From Afipia sp. (GTDB taxonomy: Bacteria; Pseudomonadota; Alphaproteobacteria; Rhizobiales; Xanthobacteraceae): DNA of 64,000 nt. The stretch lies in contig JACQDM010000010.1 of the NCBI GenBank assembly GCA_016201045.1, positions 62,001 through 126,000 of the forward strand. Direction: 5' to 3'. A program made the position numbers and the translations under genes. Position 1 is the first letter of the stretch. Each line of letters starts with the position of its first letter. This document shows, piece by piece, positions 17,189-26,491 of the stretch. The notes below the pieces were generated by a model. It was given only the letters and a program-made list of their open reading frames with translations. It was not told where the DNA came from and did no database searches.

Positions 17189-19387
17189 CTAACTCGAAGC
17201 TGCGGCGGCCGGCGCACGACTACGCCACTGCCACAACAGCAACACGACACCCAGCGCCAGACCGAAAGGCGCCGGATGCGGAATGTCGAGGCCGGTCACG
17301 CTTTCCAGCATCGCTTCCAGCAGACTCGGAAACACTAGCAACAGTCCGGTGAGCAAAAACAGACCGCGCTCGACCGGCGTGGTGCGGCGAAGTGCCCAGT
17401 TCTGCGCTGCGACTGAAAGTGCGCCCAACCCAGCGCCGGTAATCGCGACGATCCAGACGATGTCGGCGATCGAACCGCCCTTCGGAATTTTCAGCAACAG
17501 ACCGATGCCAAGAGGATCGCACACGAAGACGAATGGAACCAGGAATGCGGGCAGCGTATATTTCCACGCCTGCATCGTCGTCTTGTAAGGATCGCCGCCG
17601 GTGATGGCGGCAGCCGCGAACGGCGACAACGCCGTCGGCGGCGAGACCTCGGAGAGCACCGCATAGTAGAAGATGAACATGTGCGCGGCGTAGTCCGGTA
17701 CGCCGAGCTTGATCAACGCCGGAGCCGTGATCACCGCGCAGATGATGTAAGACGCGGTCACGGGCACCGCGAGGCCGATGATCCACACGACGAGCGAGGT
17801 GTAGATCGCCGTCATCAGCAGACTGCCGCCGGCGAAATCGATCACGATGGACGAGAATTTCAGCCCGAGACCCGTGAGCGTCACGACGCCGACGATGATG
17901 CCTGCGGCGGCGCAAGTCGTCGCAGCGCTGAGTACGCCGACCGAACCGTCGGCCATCGCGGCCGTCAGTTTTTTGGTCGACGGGATTGCGCGCTGGCCTC
18001 TTTCCGAGAGGCCGATCAGCGACAGCACCGCAATCAGCAGCAAGATCAGGACCGGAAAATAGCTCTCGAACAATTCAGCAGCTTTGGACGACCCGACTCC
18101 GGGCAAGAGACACGCAGCACCAAATCCGACACCGATCAGCAACAGCGCGATCAAGAGCTTGCGCGGACCGAGCGCCGTCTCCGGCGCAAGCGCGCTCATG
18201 CCGAACGCGAGAATTGTCGAATAGAACACGGCCAGCATCGGCGAATAGCCGATCACCATAAAGATCACGACGGCGACCAGCGAGACGAAGTGGAAACCGT
18301 AGCGCTTGGTCATACCCCAGATCGTCAGATCCTGCTTGAACACGACTTCCTGCGCGCCGAAGCGCATCGCGTCGAGTTCGACCATGAACAGCAGCGAGAG
18401 GTAGTAGAGACAAGTCGGGATCGTCGCCATCCAGATCACGTCGAGATAGCTGATTTTCAAAAACTCGGCGATCAGGAACGCGGCCGCACCCAGAACCGGC
18501 GGCGAAATGATCGCGCCCAAACCGCCCGCAGCGAGCAATCCGCCCGCAGCGTTGCGCTCGAAGCCGGCCTTTTTCAGCATCGGCCACGCGACCGTTCCGA
18601 TCATTACGGTTGTCGCGACGCCCGAGCCCGAAGGTCCGCCGAGCAAAAACGACGACGCGACAACGGCACGTCCGGCGCTCGATGGCTTGCCGCCCATCAC
18701 CGCGAGCGAAAAATCGATGAAGAATTTTCCAGCACCCGAGTGCTGAAGGATCGCGCCGTAGATCGTGAACATGATGATGAGCGTCGCAGACACATCGACC
18801 GCAACACCGAAAATACCTTCGAGCGTGATGAACAAATGCCCGACGAGCCGCGCGATGTCGAAGCCGCGATGCGTCCACGGCGGCGGCAGATAAGGTCCGA
18901 AATATGCGTAAAGCAGAAACAGAACCGCCACGATCGGCATGATCGGGCCAGTGGTCCGTCGCGCGGCTTCAAGAACCAGCACGATGAAGATGCCGCCGAG
19001 GATTACGTCCCAACGGTCGGGCACGGACGCCCGGTCGAGAAAATCGTCGCCGCCCGCAAGCGCATAGATAATGATGGCGATACCTGCGAGCGCGGGCACC
19101 ACGTCAAACCACTGGACGCGGTTTCTGAATCGTCCCGCAAGCGGAAACAGCAAAAAGCTCAACAGCAGCACAAACGCGACGTGGATGTAGCGCAACTGCT
19201 GGGTGGGAACGATGTCGTAGGCCGCATAAAGGTGGAACAGCGTCATCGCCACAGCGATGCCGGTGACAACCGTGGCTGTCAGACCCGTCAGCCTGTTGCC
19301 CGCGCCCTCTTCCTGCTGGACATATTCTTCGGCCTTCGCCAGAGCCTCGGCGGAGATCGCCGAGTCAGCGTTCACGTCGTTCGCCAT
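17189..19387 (-). CDS. TRAP transporter fused permease (4TM-12TM)
   Basis: This 732-residue polytopic inner-membrane protein fuses the small DctQ-like and large DctM-like subunits, as is usual with TAXI binding proteins. The large-subunit motif is readable as GGPSGSGVATTVMIGTVAWPMLKKAGFERNAAGGLLAAGGLGAIISPPVLGAAAFLIAEFLKISYLDV. The last helices end near residue 725. I choose the ATG at 19387, which has GGGGGAG six bases upstream, over an ATG at 19429 with no ribosome-binding site. It forms one operon with the TAXI binding protein 39 bp downstream and drives ion-coupled uptake. Confidence 0.9.
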   Translation of the reverse strand: MANDVNADSAISAEALAKAEEYVQQEEGAGNRLTGLTATVVTGIAVAMTLFHLYAAYDIVPTQQLRYIHVAFVLLLSFLLFPLAGRFRNRVQWFDVVPALAGIAIIIYALAGGDDFLDRASVPDRWDVILGGIFIVLVLEAARRTTGPIMPIVAVLFLLYAYFGPYLPPPWTHRGFDIARLVGHLFITLEGIFGVAVDVSATLIIMFTIYGAILQHSGAGKFFIDFSLAVMGGKPSSAGRAVVASSFLLGGPSGSGVATTVMIGTVAWPMLKKAGFERNAAGGLLAAGGLGAIISPPVLGAAAFLIAEFLKISYLDVIWMATIPTCLYYLSLLFMVELDAMRFGAQEVVFKQDLTIWGMTKRYGFHFVSLVAVVIFMVIGYSPMLAVFYSTILAFGMSALAPETALGPRKLLIALLLIGVGFGAACLLPGVGSSKAAELFESYFPVLILLLIAVLSLIGLSERGQRAIPSTKKLTAAMADGSVGVLSAATTCAAAGIIVGVVTLTGLGLKFSSIVIDFAGGSLLMTAIYTSLVVWIIGLAVPVTASYIICAVITAPALIKLGVPDYAAHMFIFYYAVLSEVSPPTALSPFAAAAITGGDPYKTTMQAWKYTLPAFLVPFVFVCDPLGIGLLLKIPKGGSIADIVWIVAITGAGLGALSVAAQNWALRRTTPVERGLFLLTGLLLVFPSLLEAMLESVTGLDIPHPAPFGLALGVVLLLWQWRSRAPAAAASS

Positions 19388-19583
19388 TGTCTCCCCCAGC
19401 GCGGGCGAAGTGCCCTGCGCGCTTGTCATTGTCGTTGGCCGGATTTTTCCGGTCCGTCGGTCACGAAAGTCTACACGACTCCGCCTTGGCCGCGAGGGGC
19501 TAACTGCAATTGCAGACTTAGAGAACTCATTCGATGGATTGTACTAAAGTCGATTTGCGGCGCAGCACGAAGCGTGTCCGCCA

Positions 19584-19988
19584 TCATCCATTTTTGCAAG
19601 GATAGGCCGCGTGCAGCGCTTCGGCCGCCGATTTCGCGGCCGACGCATTCAGCACCTTGGTATTCGACTTGAGATAGTTACAGACAGTGTTGCGGATCTG
19701 TTCCCAGTCGACTGGCTCCTTCAAGCAGAAGGAACGCATCTCTTTCAGGATGCCGCGGGTCAGATCGGCCGGGATCGGCGTCGTGGCCATCGAGTATTGG
19801 AGACTCTTGGACACCAGCGCCTGCTTGTCGTTGGTGGAGGTATCGACCACGCCCGCGATGAAGAAGTCGATGGAGGATTTGTCGTCGGCCGCACATTCCT
19901 TGAGCGCACGATTGCCGTCGATCAGTTGCGCGGCGCTGGCGGAAGCGGCGGCCCACACGAGCAACGCAGGAATAATGGCAATTCTCAA
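19584..19988 (-). CDS. small secreted protein, Rap1a/Tai-like
   Basis: This 134-residue protein starts at a TTG preceded by AGGAG and has a signal peptide (LRIAIIPALLVWAAASASAAQ). Its mature part shows the spacing of Rap1a/Tai-type proteins: an early Cys (ALKECA), a middle SFCLKEPVDWEQIRNTVCNYLKSN and a terminal SAAEALHAAYPCKNG. Founding members are immunity proteins against Tae amidase effectors, but many relatives are lone periplasmic proteins of unknown role, and no effector or type VI gene is visible here. It stands alone, divergent from the next gene. Confidence 0.6.
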   Translation of the reverse strand: MRIAIIPALLVWAAASASAAQLIDGNRALKECAADDKSSIDFFIAGVVDTSTNDKQALVSKSLQYSMATTPIPADLTRGILKEMRSFCLKEPVDWEQIRNTVCNYLKSNTKVLNASAAKSAAEALHAAYPCKNG

Positions 19989-20102
19989 AAGCGAACTCCT
20001 GAACGAGATGACCGCCACTGCATCGGATATACTTGGACCTTTCCAGCCGCTAGAATGAACGCATACCATCGAGCCGGATTGCATGCGAGAGGATTGCGCG
20101 GA

Positions 20103-20960
20103 ATGAATTTCGAATTTCTTGGCGTTCGTCGCCTCGCCCTTGTTCTCGTTTTTTTATTCGCTCCAGCTTTGACGCTCGGGGCGTTCGCGCAAGGCCAGCA
20201 GCCTCAGCCACAGATTTCGCAGGCACCGACCGAGGCCGAGGCTTTCGATTCCGCCAAATCGCTCGGCACAGTTGAGGCGTGGAACGCGTTTGTTTCGAAC
20301 TATCCAACAGGCTTCCGCGCGGATCTCGCTCGCGCTTACATCAAGCAACTCTCCGGCCAGACAACTTCACCGCCCGTTGCACAACTGCCCGCCGCCCCGG
20401 AGCAGCCAGCAGTCGAACTGACTTGCGACCAGCAGCCGACTTTGCGCTCGCGCGAGTCGAAGGAGGCGGCCAAAATTCGTTTCAAGAACGACTCCGAAGG
20501 CACGATCGTCCTGCAATGGATCGACTTCAACGGCACGCTGAAGGAATTCGGCACCATCGAACCCGGTGCGGAGAAAGTCTTCGACACCTTCCTCACCCAT
20601 CCGTGGATCGCCGCCTATGGCGAAGGCAGTTGCCGGCAGATCTTCCTCGCTGCGCCCGGCGCATCCCTCGCCCGGATCAAGCCGCAAGCCGAACTACCGA
20701 AAAGAACCGCACCACGGCCGCAGCAGGTTCGCAGCGATCCGCCGCTCAGATGCGCGCCCAACTATAAGAAAGTGGGAAATACGTGTGTTCTGATGCAGAA
20801 TTGCGGACCGAACGCCACCCGCACTCCCGAGGGCGATTGTTTCTGCAATCCGGGCACGCATATGATGGATGGTCGATGCCAAATTCCGCGTCAGCAGCCG
20901 AACCAGTGCGGACGCAACGAGGTGTATAGTTCCAGCATGGGCCAATGCATTCCCCGATGA
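20103..20960 (+). CDS. secreted hypothetical protein with TPR-like motif and Cys-rich C-terminus
   Basis: This 285-residue protein has a signal peptide (RRLALVLVFLFAPALTLGAFAQ). A helical motif AEAFDSAKSLGTVEAWNAFVSNYPTGFRADLARAYIKQL (about residues 42-80) closely resembles one in the caspase-like protein at 26492 (WDTFIATYPTGLYSEFAKAQ). A middle beta-rich domain (about 105-190, IRFKNDSEGTIVLQWIDFNG) leads to a cysteine-rich tail with CAPNYKKVGNTC, NCGPNATRTPEGDCFC and NQCGRNEVYSSSMGQC. The start ATG has GAGAGGA nine bases upstream. It is probably periplasmic or surface-exposed; I cannot name a function. Confidence 0.65.
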   Translation: MNFEFLGVRRLALVLVFLFAPALTLGAFAQGQQPQPQISQAPTEAEAFDSAKSLGTVEAWNAFVSNYPTGFRADLARAYIKQLSGQTTSPPVAQLPAAPEQPAVELTCDQQPTLRSRESKEAAKIRFKNDSEGTIVLQWIDFNGTLKEFGTIEPGAEKVFDTFLTHPWIAAYGEGSCRQIFLAAPGASLARIKPQAELPKRTAPRPQQVRSDPPLRCAPNYKKVGNTCVLMQNCGPNATRTPEGDCFCNPGTHMMDGRCQIPRQQPNQCGRNEVYSSSMGQCIPR

Positions 20961-21223
20961 CGGCGCGTGTGGCGGGCTTGACGATCGCTCTCCTCGGAGC
21001 GGCAGCAACGGCTTTTTATCCGGCCACCTCCATCGCCGAAACGTGCCGCTTCATCGACAAGCGTGCCGAACGCGAAGCATGTTACGTGCGTCAGGACGAG
21101 GAGCGCGCGGCGAAAGCGAAAGCCGCCGAAGCTGCGAAGAAAGCGGCTATCGCATCGCCGCCGCTGACCGAAGACGACCGCGCCATGTTTCGCTCGCTCC
21201 ACAGCATCTGCCGCGGATGCTGA
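20957..21223 (+). CDS. small secreted hypothetical protein
   Basis: This 88-residue protein has a signal peptide (LTIALLGAAATAFYPATSIAE), a Cys pair in ETCRFIDKRAEREACYVRQ, an alanine/lysine-rich helix (AAKAKAAEAAKKAA) and a C-terminal CRGC. Its ATG overlaps the previous stop (ATGA), so the two are translationally coupled and may act together in the periplasm. I recognise no family. Confidence 0.55.
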   Translation: MTARVAGLTIALLGAAATAFYPATSIAETCRFIDKRAEREACYVRQDEERAAKAKAAEAAKKAAIASPPLTEDDRAMFRSLHSICRGC

Positions 21224-21335
21224 GCTTTGCGTCCTGAAATCGGCGCTGACATATAATTGTCATGAGAATCGCGCCTGAAATTCCGCAAGCGGTTTGGACA
21301 CGCATGTCGAAGAACGGCAACGCAGGAACACTGGA

Positions 21336-22721
21336 GTGAGCGGCATCGCGTCCGATTCCCCTTCATCGCATCGCGAGCATCGGTTTTATCGGGGCGTCAC
21401 CGCCACCTGTGTCGCGAACGTATTGCAGGCGGCGAATTTCCTTTCCGATCGCTTCTTGCGCAAATCGCACGGCGCGTCCGCAACGATTGACGAGTTGTAC
21501 CGGCATTCGATGGACAGCGCTTTCGCCGCACGAGAAGCCTTTCTCGTCACCGGAGCGCCGCATGCGTCTGCTTACTATCCGCGCGACTTTGCGTGGTTCT
21601 ATCCCGACGTGCTCGATCCCGGCACGATCATCGACGCAGACGATGCCGCGCGCAGAATTCGACTGATCGAGAAGAGCGTGCGGCTGATGCTGGGAGCCGT
21701 CCGCTCCGGGATCGTCACGACCACGCTCATTCCTCTGCGCGGCGGTCACCATATCGGCGCCAACTATTTTGCGCTGCCGTCCGATACTCTTCTCGGCGTG
21801 ATGGCCGGCCTGGACCAGCTTCTCGGCGCGGACCGCAGACCATCGCCGTTCACAGCGATGTCCGACGCGTCGGCCTCTGGCAATCTTCTACTCGCCGAAT
21901 ATCGAGACGACCTGCGGGTAGCCGTGTTTGCTCTTGTGAACAGCCTGTGCTCATTCGAGCGCGACGGGACGGCCTCCCTGCTCTGCGACGTTGATGGCCC
22001 TCGCTCCGCCGCGACCGACACCCGCGCCGAACGGCTGCGTTTCGTCACCAATGCGAGCGTGTATGCAACCTTCGAGCTAGGCATCCGGCTTGGCATCGCG
22101 GATCAAAGCGAAATCGAAACGATCCTTGGCCGCACGCTTCCCGGATACAAGCGGGAGTTGCTGGGTCTGTTCGGACGCGACGGATACATCGCGCATAGCC
22201 TTGATTGCGATACAGATACGCCCGCCTCAGCGATCGCGCTCGATTTCGTCAATGTGCTGCGCGGATTTTGGGATTTCCGAAGCGACAATGAACGCGCGTT
22301 GTTCAGCGCAACGGCCGATCTCGTTCTTGCCGAGCCGCGATTCCGGATTGCCGGGACGTCGCATTTTCTTGTCTCGGTCGACAACCCGCGAAAGAAATGG
22401 ATTCACCGGATCGCGACGCCGTCGTATCAGGGCCGTTCGGCGTGGCCGACCTTCAATGTCGAATTCGCCGACCGCATGCTCGACTTTGACGAAGCCGAAG
22501 GCGGCGACAAATATCGACCGCATGCGCAGGACATTCTGCGCCACATCCGCCACGCGACCGAAATCCACGGCGGGTATCAGGAGCTATTGTCAGAACAAGG
22601 GCTGCAATACCGCACGTGGGCCTATCGCGGCGCGGTCGCGCACTCATGGTTTCCACGGTTCTTAAGCGTATGGAAGCGCGCGTTCGGAAAGCCGCTGCTG
22701 GACTTCACAAAACAACGCTAA
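21336..22721 (+). CDS. conserved hypothetical protein, possible alpha/alpha-barrel glycosidase-like fold
   Basis: This protein of 461 residues has no signal peptide. Motifs such as YYPRDFAWFYPDVL, RFVTNASVYATFELG and a C-terminal EIHGGYQELLSEQGLQYRTWAYRGAVAHSWFPRF recall six-hairpin glycosidases, but I could not assign a family or catalytic pair. The GTG at 21336 has AGGA upstream and starts a more plausible N-terminus than the TTG at 21294. It ends TAA just one codon (GAA) before, and in the same frame as, the LigD-like polymerase gene. Confidence 0.55.
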   Translation: MSGIASDSPSSHREHRFYRGVTATCVANVLQAANFLSDRFLRKSHGASATIDELYRHSMDSAFAAREAFLVTGAPHASAYYPRDFAWFYPDVLDPGTIIDADDAARRIRLIEKSVRLMLGAVRSGIVTTTLIPLRGGHHIGANYFALPSDTLLGVMAGLDQLLGADRRPSPFTAMSDASASGNLLLAEYRDDLRVAVFALVNSLCSFERDGTASLLCDVDGPRSAATDTRAERLRFVTNASVYATFELGIRLGIADQSEIETILGRTLPGYKRELLGLFGRDGYIAHSLDCDTDTPASAIALDFVNVLRGFWDFRSDNERALFSATADLVLAEPRFRIAGTSHFLVSVDNPRKKWIHRIATPSYQGRSAWPTFNVEFADRMLDFDEAEGGDKYRPHAQDILRHIRHATEIHGGYQELLSEQGLQYRTWAYRGAVAHSWFPRFLSVWKRAFGKPLLDFTKQR

Positions 22722-22724
22722 GAA

Positions 22725-23762
22725 ATGGTGCGTCAGGCGGCCTTCAAGGGCTTGCGCAAGGACAAGCCCGCGCGTGAAGTGACTCCCGACAAGCCGGTGA
22801 AGACGCCGATGGCAAAACTTTCAACGAAGTCGAAATCCGCCACACCGAACCCTTCAGCTGCAAAAGCCGAGGTGCTGGGTGTCGCGATATCCAAACCCGA
22901 CAAGGCGATGTGGCCGGATGGTGGCGACGGCGAACCCGTCACCAAGCTCGATCTTGCGCACTACATGGAAAGCGTTGGCGACTGGCTGCTTCATCACATC
23001 AAGGGCCGTCCCTGCTCCGTCATCCGCGCGCCCGATGGCATCAAAGGCGAACAGTTCTTCCAGCGCCACGGCACGATGGGGCAATCCGATCTCCTCACGC
23101 TCGTCAAAGTCTCCGGCGACCGGAAACCGTATCTGCAGATCGACCGCGTCGAAGGATTGATCGCTGTGGCGCAGATCGGCGGACTCGAACTGCATCCGTG
23201 GAATTGCGCGCCGGACGAGCCCGATGTGCCGGGGCGTCTGGTATTCGACCTCGATCCCTCGCCCGATGTGAAGTTTTCCGCCGTGGTCGATGCTGCGAAG
23301 GAAATGCGCGAACGGCTCGAAGCCCTCGGCCTCGCTTCATTCTGCAAGACAACCGGAGGCAAGGGCCTTCACGTCGTCACGCCGCTGAAAGATGCCAAGA
23401 AGGACAAGATCGACTGGAAAACGGCGAAACTGTTCGCGCAGAGCGTCTGCCAGCGGATGATGGACGACAGCCCGGACCGCTATCTGCTCAACATGTCGAA
23501 ACAAAAACGCAAGGGCAAAATCTTCCTCGACTATCTGCGCAATGACCGCATGTCGACGGCGGTCGCACCGCTGTCGCCGCGCGCGCGCGACGGCGCGCCG
23601 GTCTCGATGCCGCTGACATGGGCGCAGGTGCGCAGCGATCTCGATCCAATGGATTATACGATACGGACTGTGCCGGGCTTGCTGCGAAAGACAAAAGCAT
23701 GGGCGGACTACGACAAATCAGCGCGGTCGATCAAGGCGGCAATCAAAAAGGCTATCGATTAA
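22725..23762 (+). CDS. LigD polymerase-domain protein (probable truncated ligase D)
   Basis: This 345-residue protein is the primase-polymerase domain of bacterial NHEJ ligase D. Polymerase motifs are intact: LVFDLDPSP (catalytic Asp175/Asp177), [13 protein letters not shown] (209-220) and FLDYLRN...[10 protein letters not shown]. The first 19 residues, [19 protein letters not shown], match the C-terminal tail of a LigD ligase domain, normally preceded by nuclease and ligase domains of 500-600 residues that are absent here. The gene therefore looks like the 3' part of a three-domain ligD, beginning at a Met codon that directly follows an in-frame stop. It may still make active polymerase. No ku gene is in the window. 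Confidence 0.82.
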   Translation: MVRQAAFKGLRKDKPAREVTPDKPVKTPMAKLSTKSKSATPNPSAAKAEVLGVAISKPDKAMWPDGGDGEPVTKLDLAHYMESVGDWLLHHIKGRPCSVIRAPDGIKGEQFFQRHGTMGQSDLLTLVKVSGDRKPYLQIDRVEGLIAVAQIGGLELHPWNCAPDEPDVPGRLVFDLDPSPDVKFSAVVDAAKEMRERLEALGLASFCKTTGGKGLHVVTPLKDAKKDKIDWKTAKLFAQSVCQRMMDDSPDRYLLNMSKQKRKGKIFLDYLRNDRMSTAVAPLSPRARDGAPVSMPLTWAQVRSDLDPMDYTIRTVPGLLRKTKAWADYDKSARSIKAAIKKAID

Positions 23763-23845
23763 GTGCTAGCCTTGTGCCGTACCGGGAATGCTAAAATCCC
23801 GATTCGAGAGGCGATTTGGGCTGTATGGAAGGCAATGGAGATTTT

Positions 23846-25354
23846 ATGAGACGGCAAGCGTATCCGAAGAACTCCCGCTCCATGTCACGCTGGACGCCAT
23901 CCGCCATCGCAGCCATTTCCTCCGCCGCCGTTCTCGTGTCGCTGACGACCGTGGCGATCTCCAAGCCGACACGCCCGGCACGCGTTGTCGAGGAAACCGC
24001 ACCGCGCGAAGCTAGCGAGCCGATCATGGCGATCGTCTCGATCAAGTCGCAGAAGGTGACGTTCTACGACGCCGACGGATGGATCACGCGCGCGCCGGTA
24101 TCGACCGGCACCACCGGACGCGAAACGCCGGCAGGCGTTTTTGCCGTGCTTGAAAAAGACAAGGACCATCACTCGACGATGTATGACGACGCGTCGATGC
24201 CGAATATGCAGCGCATCACGTGGAACGGCATCGCGCTTCATGGCGGTCCGCTGCCGGGTTATGCCGCTTCCCACGGCTGCGTGCGGATGCCTTATGGCTT
24301 TGCCGAAAAGCTCTTCGATAAAACGCGGATCGGCATGCGGGTGATTATTTCGCCGAACGACGCCGAGCCGGTCGAGATTTCCCACCCCGCACTGCTCACG
24401 CCGAACAACGACGCGATTGCAGCCGCTCCCGCCAAAGCCGAAACATTTTCCCGCGAAGCGACGGACGCCGCTGCTGCCGCGACTGAAGCAAAGAAAGCTG
24501 CTGCCAAAGCGCCGCGCGAGATCGCAGCGCTCAATGCGACGTTGCGCAAACTCGAAGGGCTCAAAGCGCGCGCCGATACCGAAGCCGCCGCAGTCGACAA
24601 GATGATCGCAAGCGCCAAGACTGACGAAGACAGAGCGCGGCTGGACGACCTCAAGCAGAAGGCCACCGCGAAAGCGGCCGATGCAGCGACGCAACTCGAC
24701 AGCGCCAAGGCCGACGCGACGCCTAAACTTGCAGCATTGTCCGCCACAAAGGATGCCGCCAAAGCCGCCGAGAAGAAAAAGGCAGAGATGGCCAAGGCCG
24801 CGAGCGAGGCGAAACTCGCGCTGGAGCCGGTGTCGATCTACATCAGCCGTGCGACACAGAAGCTCTATGTTCGACGCAACACCCACAAACCCGCACCCGA
24901 CGGCGGCGGCGAAGTGTTCGACACCTCCATCGAAGCGCCTGTGACGATCCGCGATCCGAACAAGAAAATCGGCACGCATATTTTCACCGCGATGGCGCGT
25001 GCCGACTCAGGATTGCGCTGGACGGCCGTTTCGATTGACGGCGCGGACGACGCGAAGGATGCGCTCGACCGCATCACCATTCCGCAGGACGTGCTCGGCA
25101 AAATCGGTCCGACTGCATTGCCACGCTCCTCGATCGTTATTTCAGACGAACCGCTGAGCAAGGAAACGAACTACCGTACCGAATTCGTCACCGTACTCGC
25201 CAACCAGCCGCAAGGCGGCTTCATCACGCGCAAGCCCACGGTCGAACCGCAAATTGCAGGCGACGATTTCTTCGGCTTCGGATTCCAGCGTGGCCCCGAA
25301 CCTCCGCCCCCGCCCGGTTATTATCGCGCGCGCGGCGGCGGTCGCTTTTTTTGA
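23846..25354 (+). CDS. L,D-transpeptidase (YkuD/ErfK family) with Ala-rich coiled coil
   Basis: This 502-residue envelope protein has an N-terminal membrane or signal segment (WTPSAIAAISSAAVLVSLTTVAIS). A YkuD catalytic domain (about 60-170) carries HGGPLPGYAASHGCVRMP; the Cys of SHGCVR is the nucleophile. Then comes a long Ala/Lys/Glu helical region (about 195-325, probable coiled coil) and a C-terminal domain (about 325-500) ending in a Pro/Gly/Arg-rich tail. L,D-transpeptidases form 3-3 peptidoglycan crosslinks or attach proteins to peptidoglycan. The ATG at 23846 has GGAG seven bases upstream; ATGs ten residues earlier lack one. Confidence 0.85.
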   Translation: MRRQAYPKNSRSMSRWTPSAIAAISSAAVLVSLTTVAISKPTRPARVVEETAPREASEPIMAIVSIKSQKVTFYDADGWITRAPVSTGTTGRETPAGVFAVLEKDKDHHSTMYDDASMPNMQRITWNGIALHGGPLPGYAASHGCVRMPYGFAEKLFDKTRIGMRVIISPNDAEPVEISHPALLTPNNDAIAAAPAKAETFSREATDAAAAATEAKKAAAKAPREIAALNATLRKLEGLKARADTEAAAVDKMIASAKTDEDRARLDDLKQKATAKAADAATQLDSAKADATPKLAALSATKDAAKAAEKKKAEMAKAASEAKLALEPVSIYISRATQKLYVRRNTHKPAPDGGGEVFDTSIEAPVTIRDPNKKIGTHIFTAMARADSGLRWTAVSIDGADDAKDALDRITIPQDVLGKIGPTALPRSSIVISDEPLSKETNYRTEFVTVLANQPQGGFITRKPTVEPQIAGDDFFGFGFQRGPEPPPPPGYYRARGGGRFF

Positions 25355-25429
25355 TTGAGGTGCGCCGAGCGCGCGCCCGTCACCCAACCGTGAATGGCTG
25401 ATCGAACGGCGCGTGATACTCTGGGTGCC

Positions 25430-25561
25430 ATGAAGGTTCCGATTCTGCTTATGATTGTGTTTGCGGCAATGATCTACGCGAAAGCGCACATGATCGATCG
25501 GTCCGTTCAGCCCTACACGCCGATGAGCGTCAGCGATTTCAGTTCCCGCTCCGCGCGATGA
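25430..25561 (+). CDS. small hypothetical peptide with one hydrophobic segment
   Basis: This 43-codon ORF (MKVPILLMIVFAAMIYAKAH, then IDRSVQPYTPMSV...) has a signal- or anchor-like hydrophobic start and ends immediately next to the stop of the convergent rhomboid gene. No clear ribosome-binding site is visible. It could be a small membrane protein; I do not recognise it. Confidence 0.35.
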   Translation: MKVPILLMIVFAAMIYAKAHMIDRSVQPYTPMSVSDFSSRSAR

Positions 25562-26287
25562 CTACGTCGTCGCTCCCGAAACAGAATCGTCCTCTCCGGA
25601 TTCACCCTTCTGCGGGATACATTCGAAAAGTTTGACGCCGGTGGGCTTCAGCACGACGAACATGATCGCACCTACGACCAGACCGCCCAGATGAGCGAGA
25701 TAGGCCGTGCCGTCCTGCTCGTCCGACAGAAAATAGAACGCCTGCAATACAATCCAGAATCCGACGGGCCAATACGCGCGAACGCGCACATAGCGATTGA
25801 GAACGATTGCGCTGACATGCGCGCAGGGCCGCAGCATCAGATAAGCGGCGAGTACGCCGGAGATCGCGCCGGATGCACCGACCAGCGGCGTCGTTGAGGT
25901 CGCATTGAATGCGATGTAACCGAGGCTCGCGCCGACGCCGCTCACGAGATAGAACACAAGATACCGGACGGGACCGAGTGCATCCTCGATGTCGTCGCCG
26001 AAAACGCTGAGATAGAGCATGTTGCCGAAAATATGCATCCAGCCGGCGTGCATGAATGTTGAGGTGAGCAGCGTACCGTAAGTCCGCCACAGCGGAACTC
26101 CCGTTGGCGGATGCATGATGTCAGCGGGAACAGCGCCCCACACCGAGGCCAGCGTATCGAGCTGGCTGTCGCCTGCTGCCCCCAGTTCGGTGAGGAAAAC
26201 AATCACATTCGCCGCGATCAGACCCCAGGTCACGAACGGCGGGTAATCGCGATCGAACGGGTTGTCGTCGTAAAGCGGCAGGACCAT
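25562..26287 (-). CDS. rhomboid-family intramembrane serine protease
   Basis: This 241-residue protein has about six membrane helices. The catalytic dyad is present: Ser139 in LVGASGAISG and His199 in AYLAHLGGLVVG. The oxyanion Asn89 sits in the HIFGNMLYL motif and the L1-loop WR motif is readable (PLWRTYG). Rhomboids cut single-pass membrane proteins within or near the bilayer; the substrate here is unknown. An acidic cytoplasmic tail (GESGEDDSVSGATT) ends the protein. The gene stands alone between convergent and divergent neighbours. Confidence 0.9.
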   Translation of the reverse strand: MVLPLYDDNPFDRDYPPFVTWGLIAANVIVFLTELGAAGDSQLDTLASVWGAVPADIMHPPTGVPLWRTYGTLLTSTFMHAGWMHIFGNMLYLSVFGDDIEDALGPVRYLVFYLVSGVGASLGYIAFNATSTTPLVGASGAISGVLAAYLMLRPCAHVSAIVLNRYVRVRAYWPVGFWIVLQAFYFLSDEQDGTAYLAHLGGLVVGAIMFVVLKPTGVKLFECIPQKGESGEDDSVSGATT

Positions 26288-26491
26288 GAAACGGCAACGT
26301 TTTCAAATATCGCGTGACTATGAACCGGGGCCGACAAGACTTCAAACCGGGGTCACGGGATGGCCCTTTTGAACGCACTGCACACACAGGCCGACACAAC
26401 AGCGGGACGCTGCCTCACCCGGCTTGAGCGTGGTTCCCAATGGGCTAGACTGTCGTCATTGTTTGACTGATTTGCTTTTGGGGCTGCCGCA

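Noticed and set aside
17681-19672. 663-codon open frame opposite the TRAP permease
   Set aside because: Its product is almost all Arg, His, Asp and Gln with no recognisable motif; the opposite strand encodes a clear polytopic membrane protein.
19584-19988. Type VI immunity protein
   Set aside because: The Rap1a/Tai pattern is present but there is no effector or secretion gene nearby, so I kept only the family resemblance.
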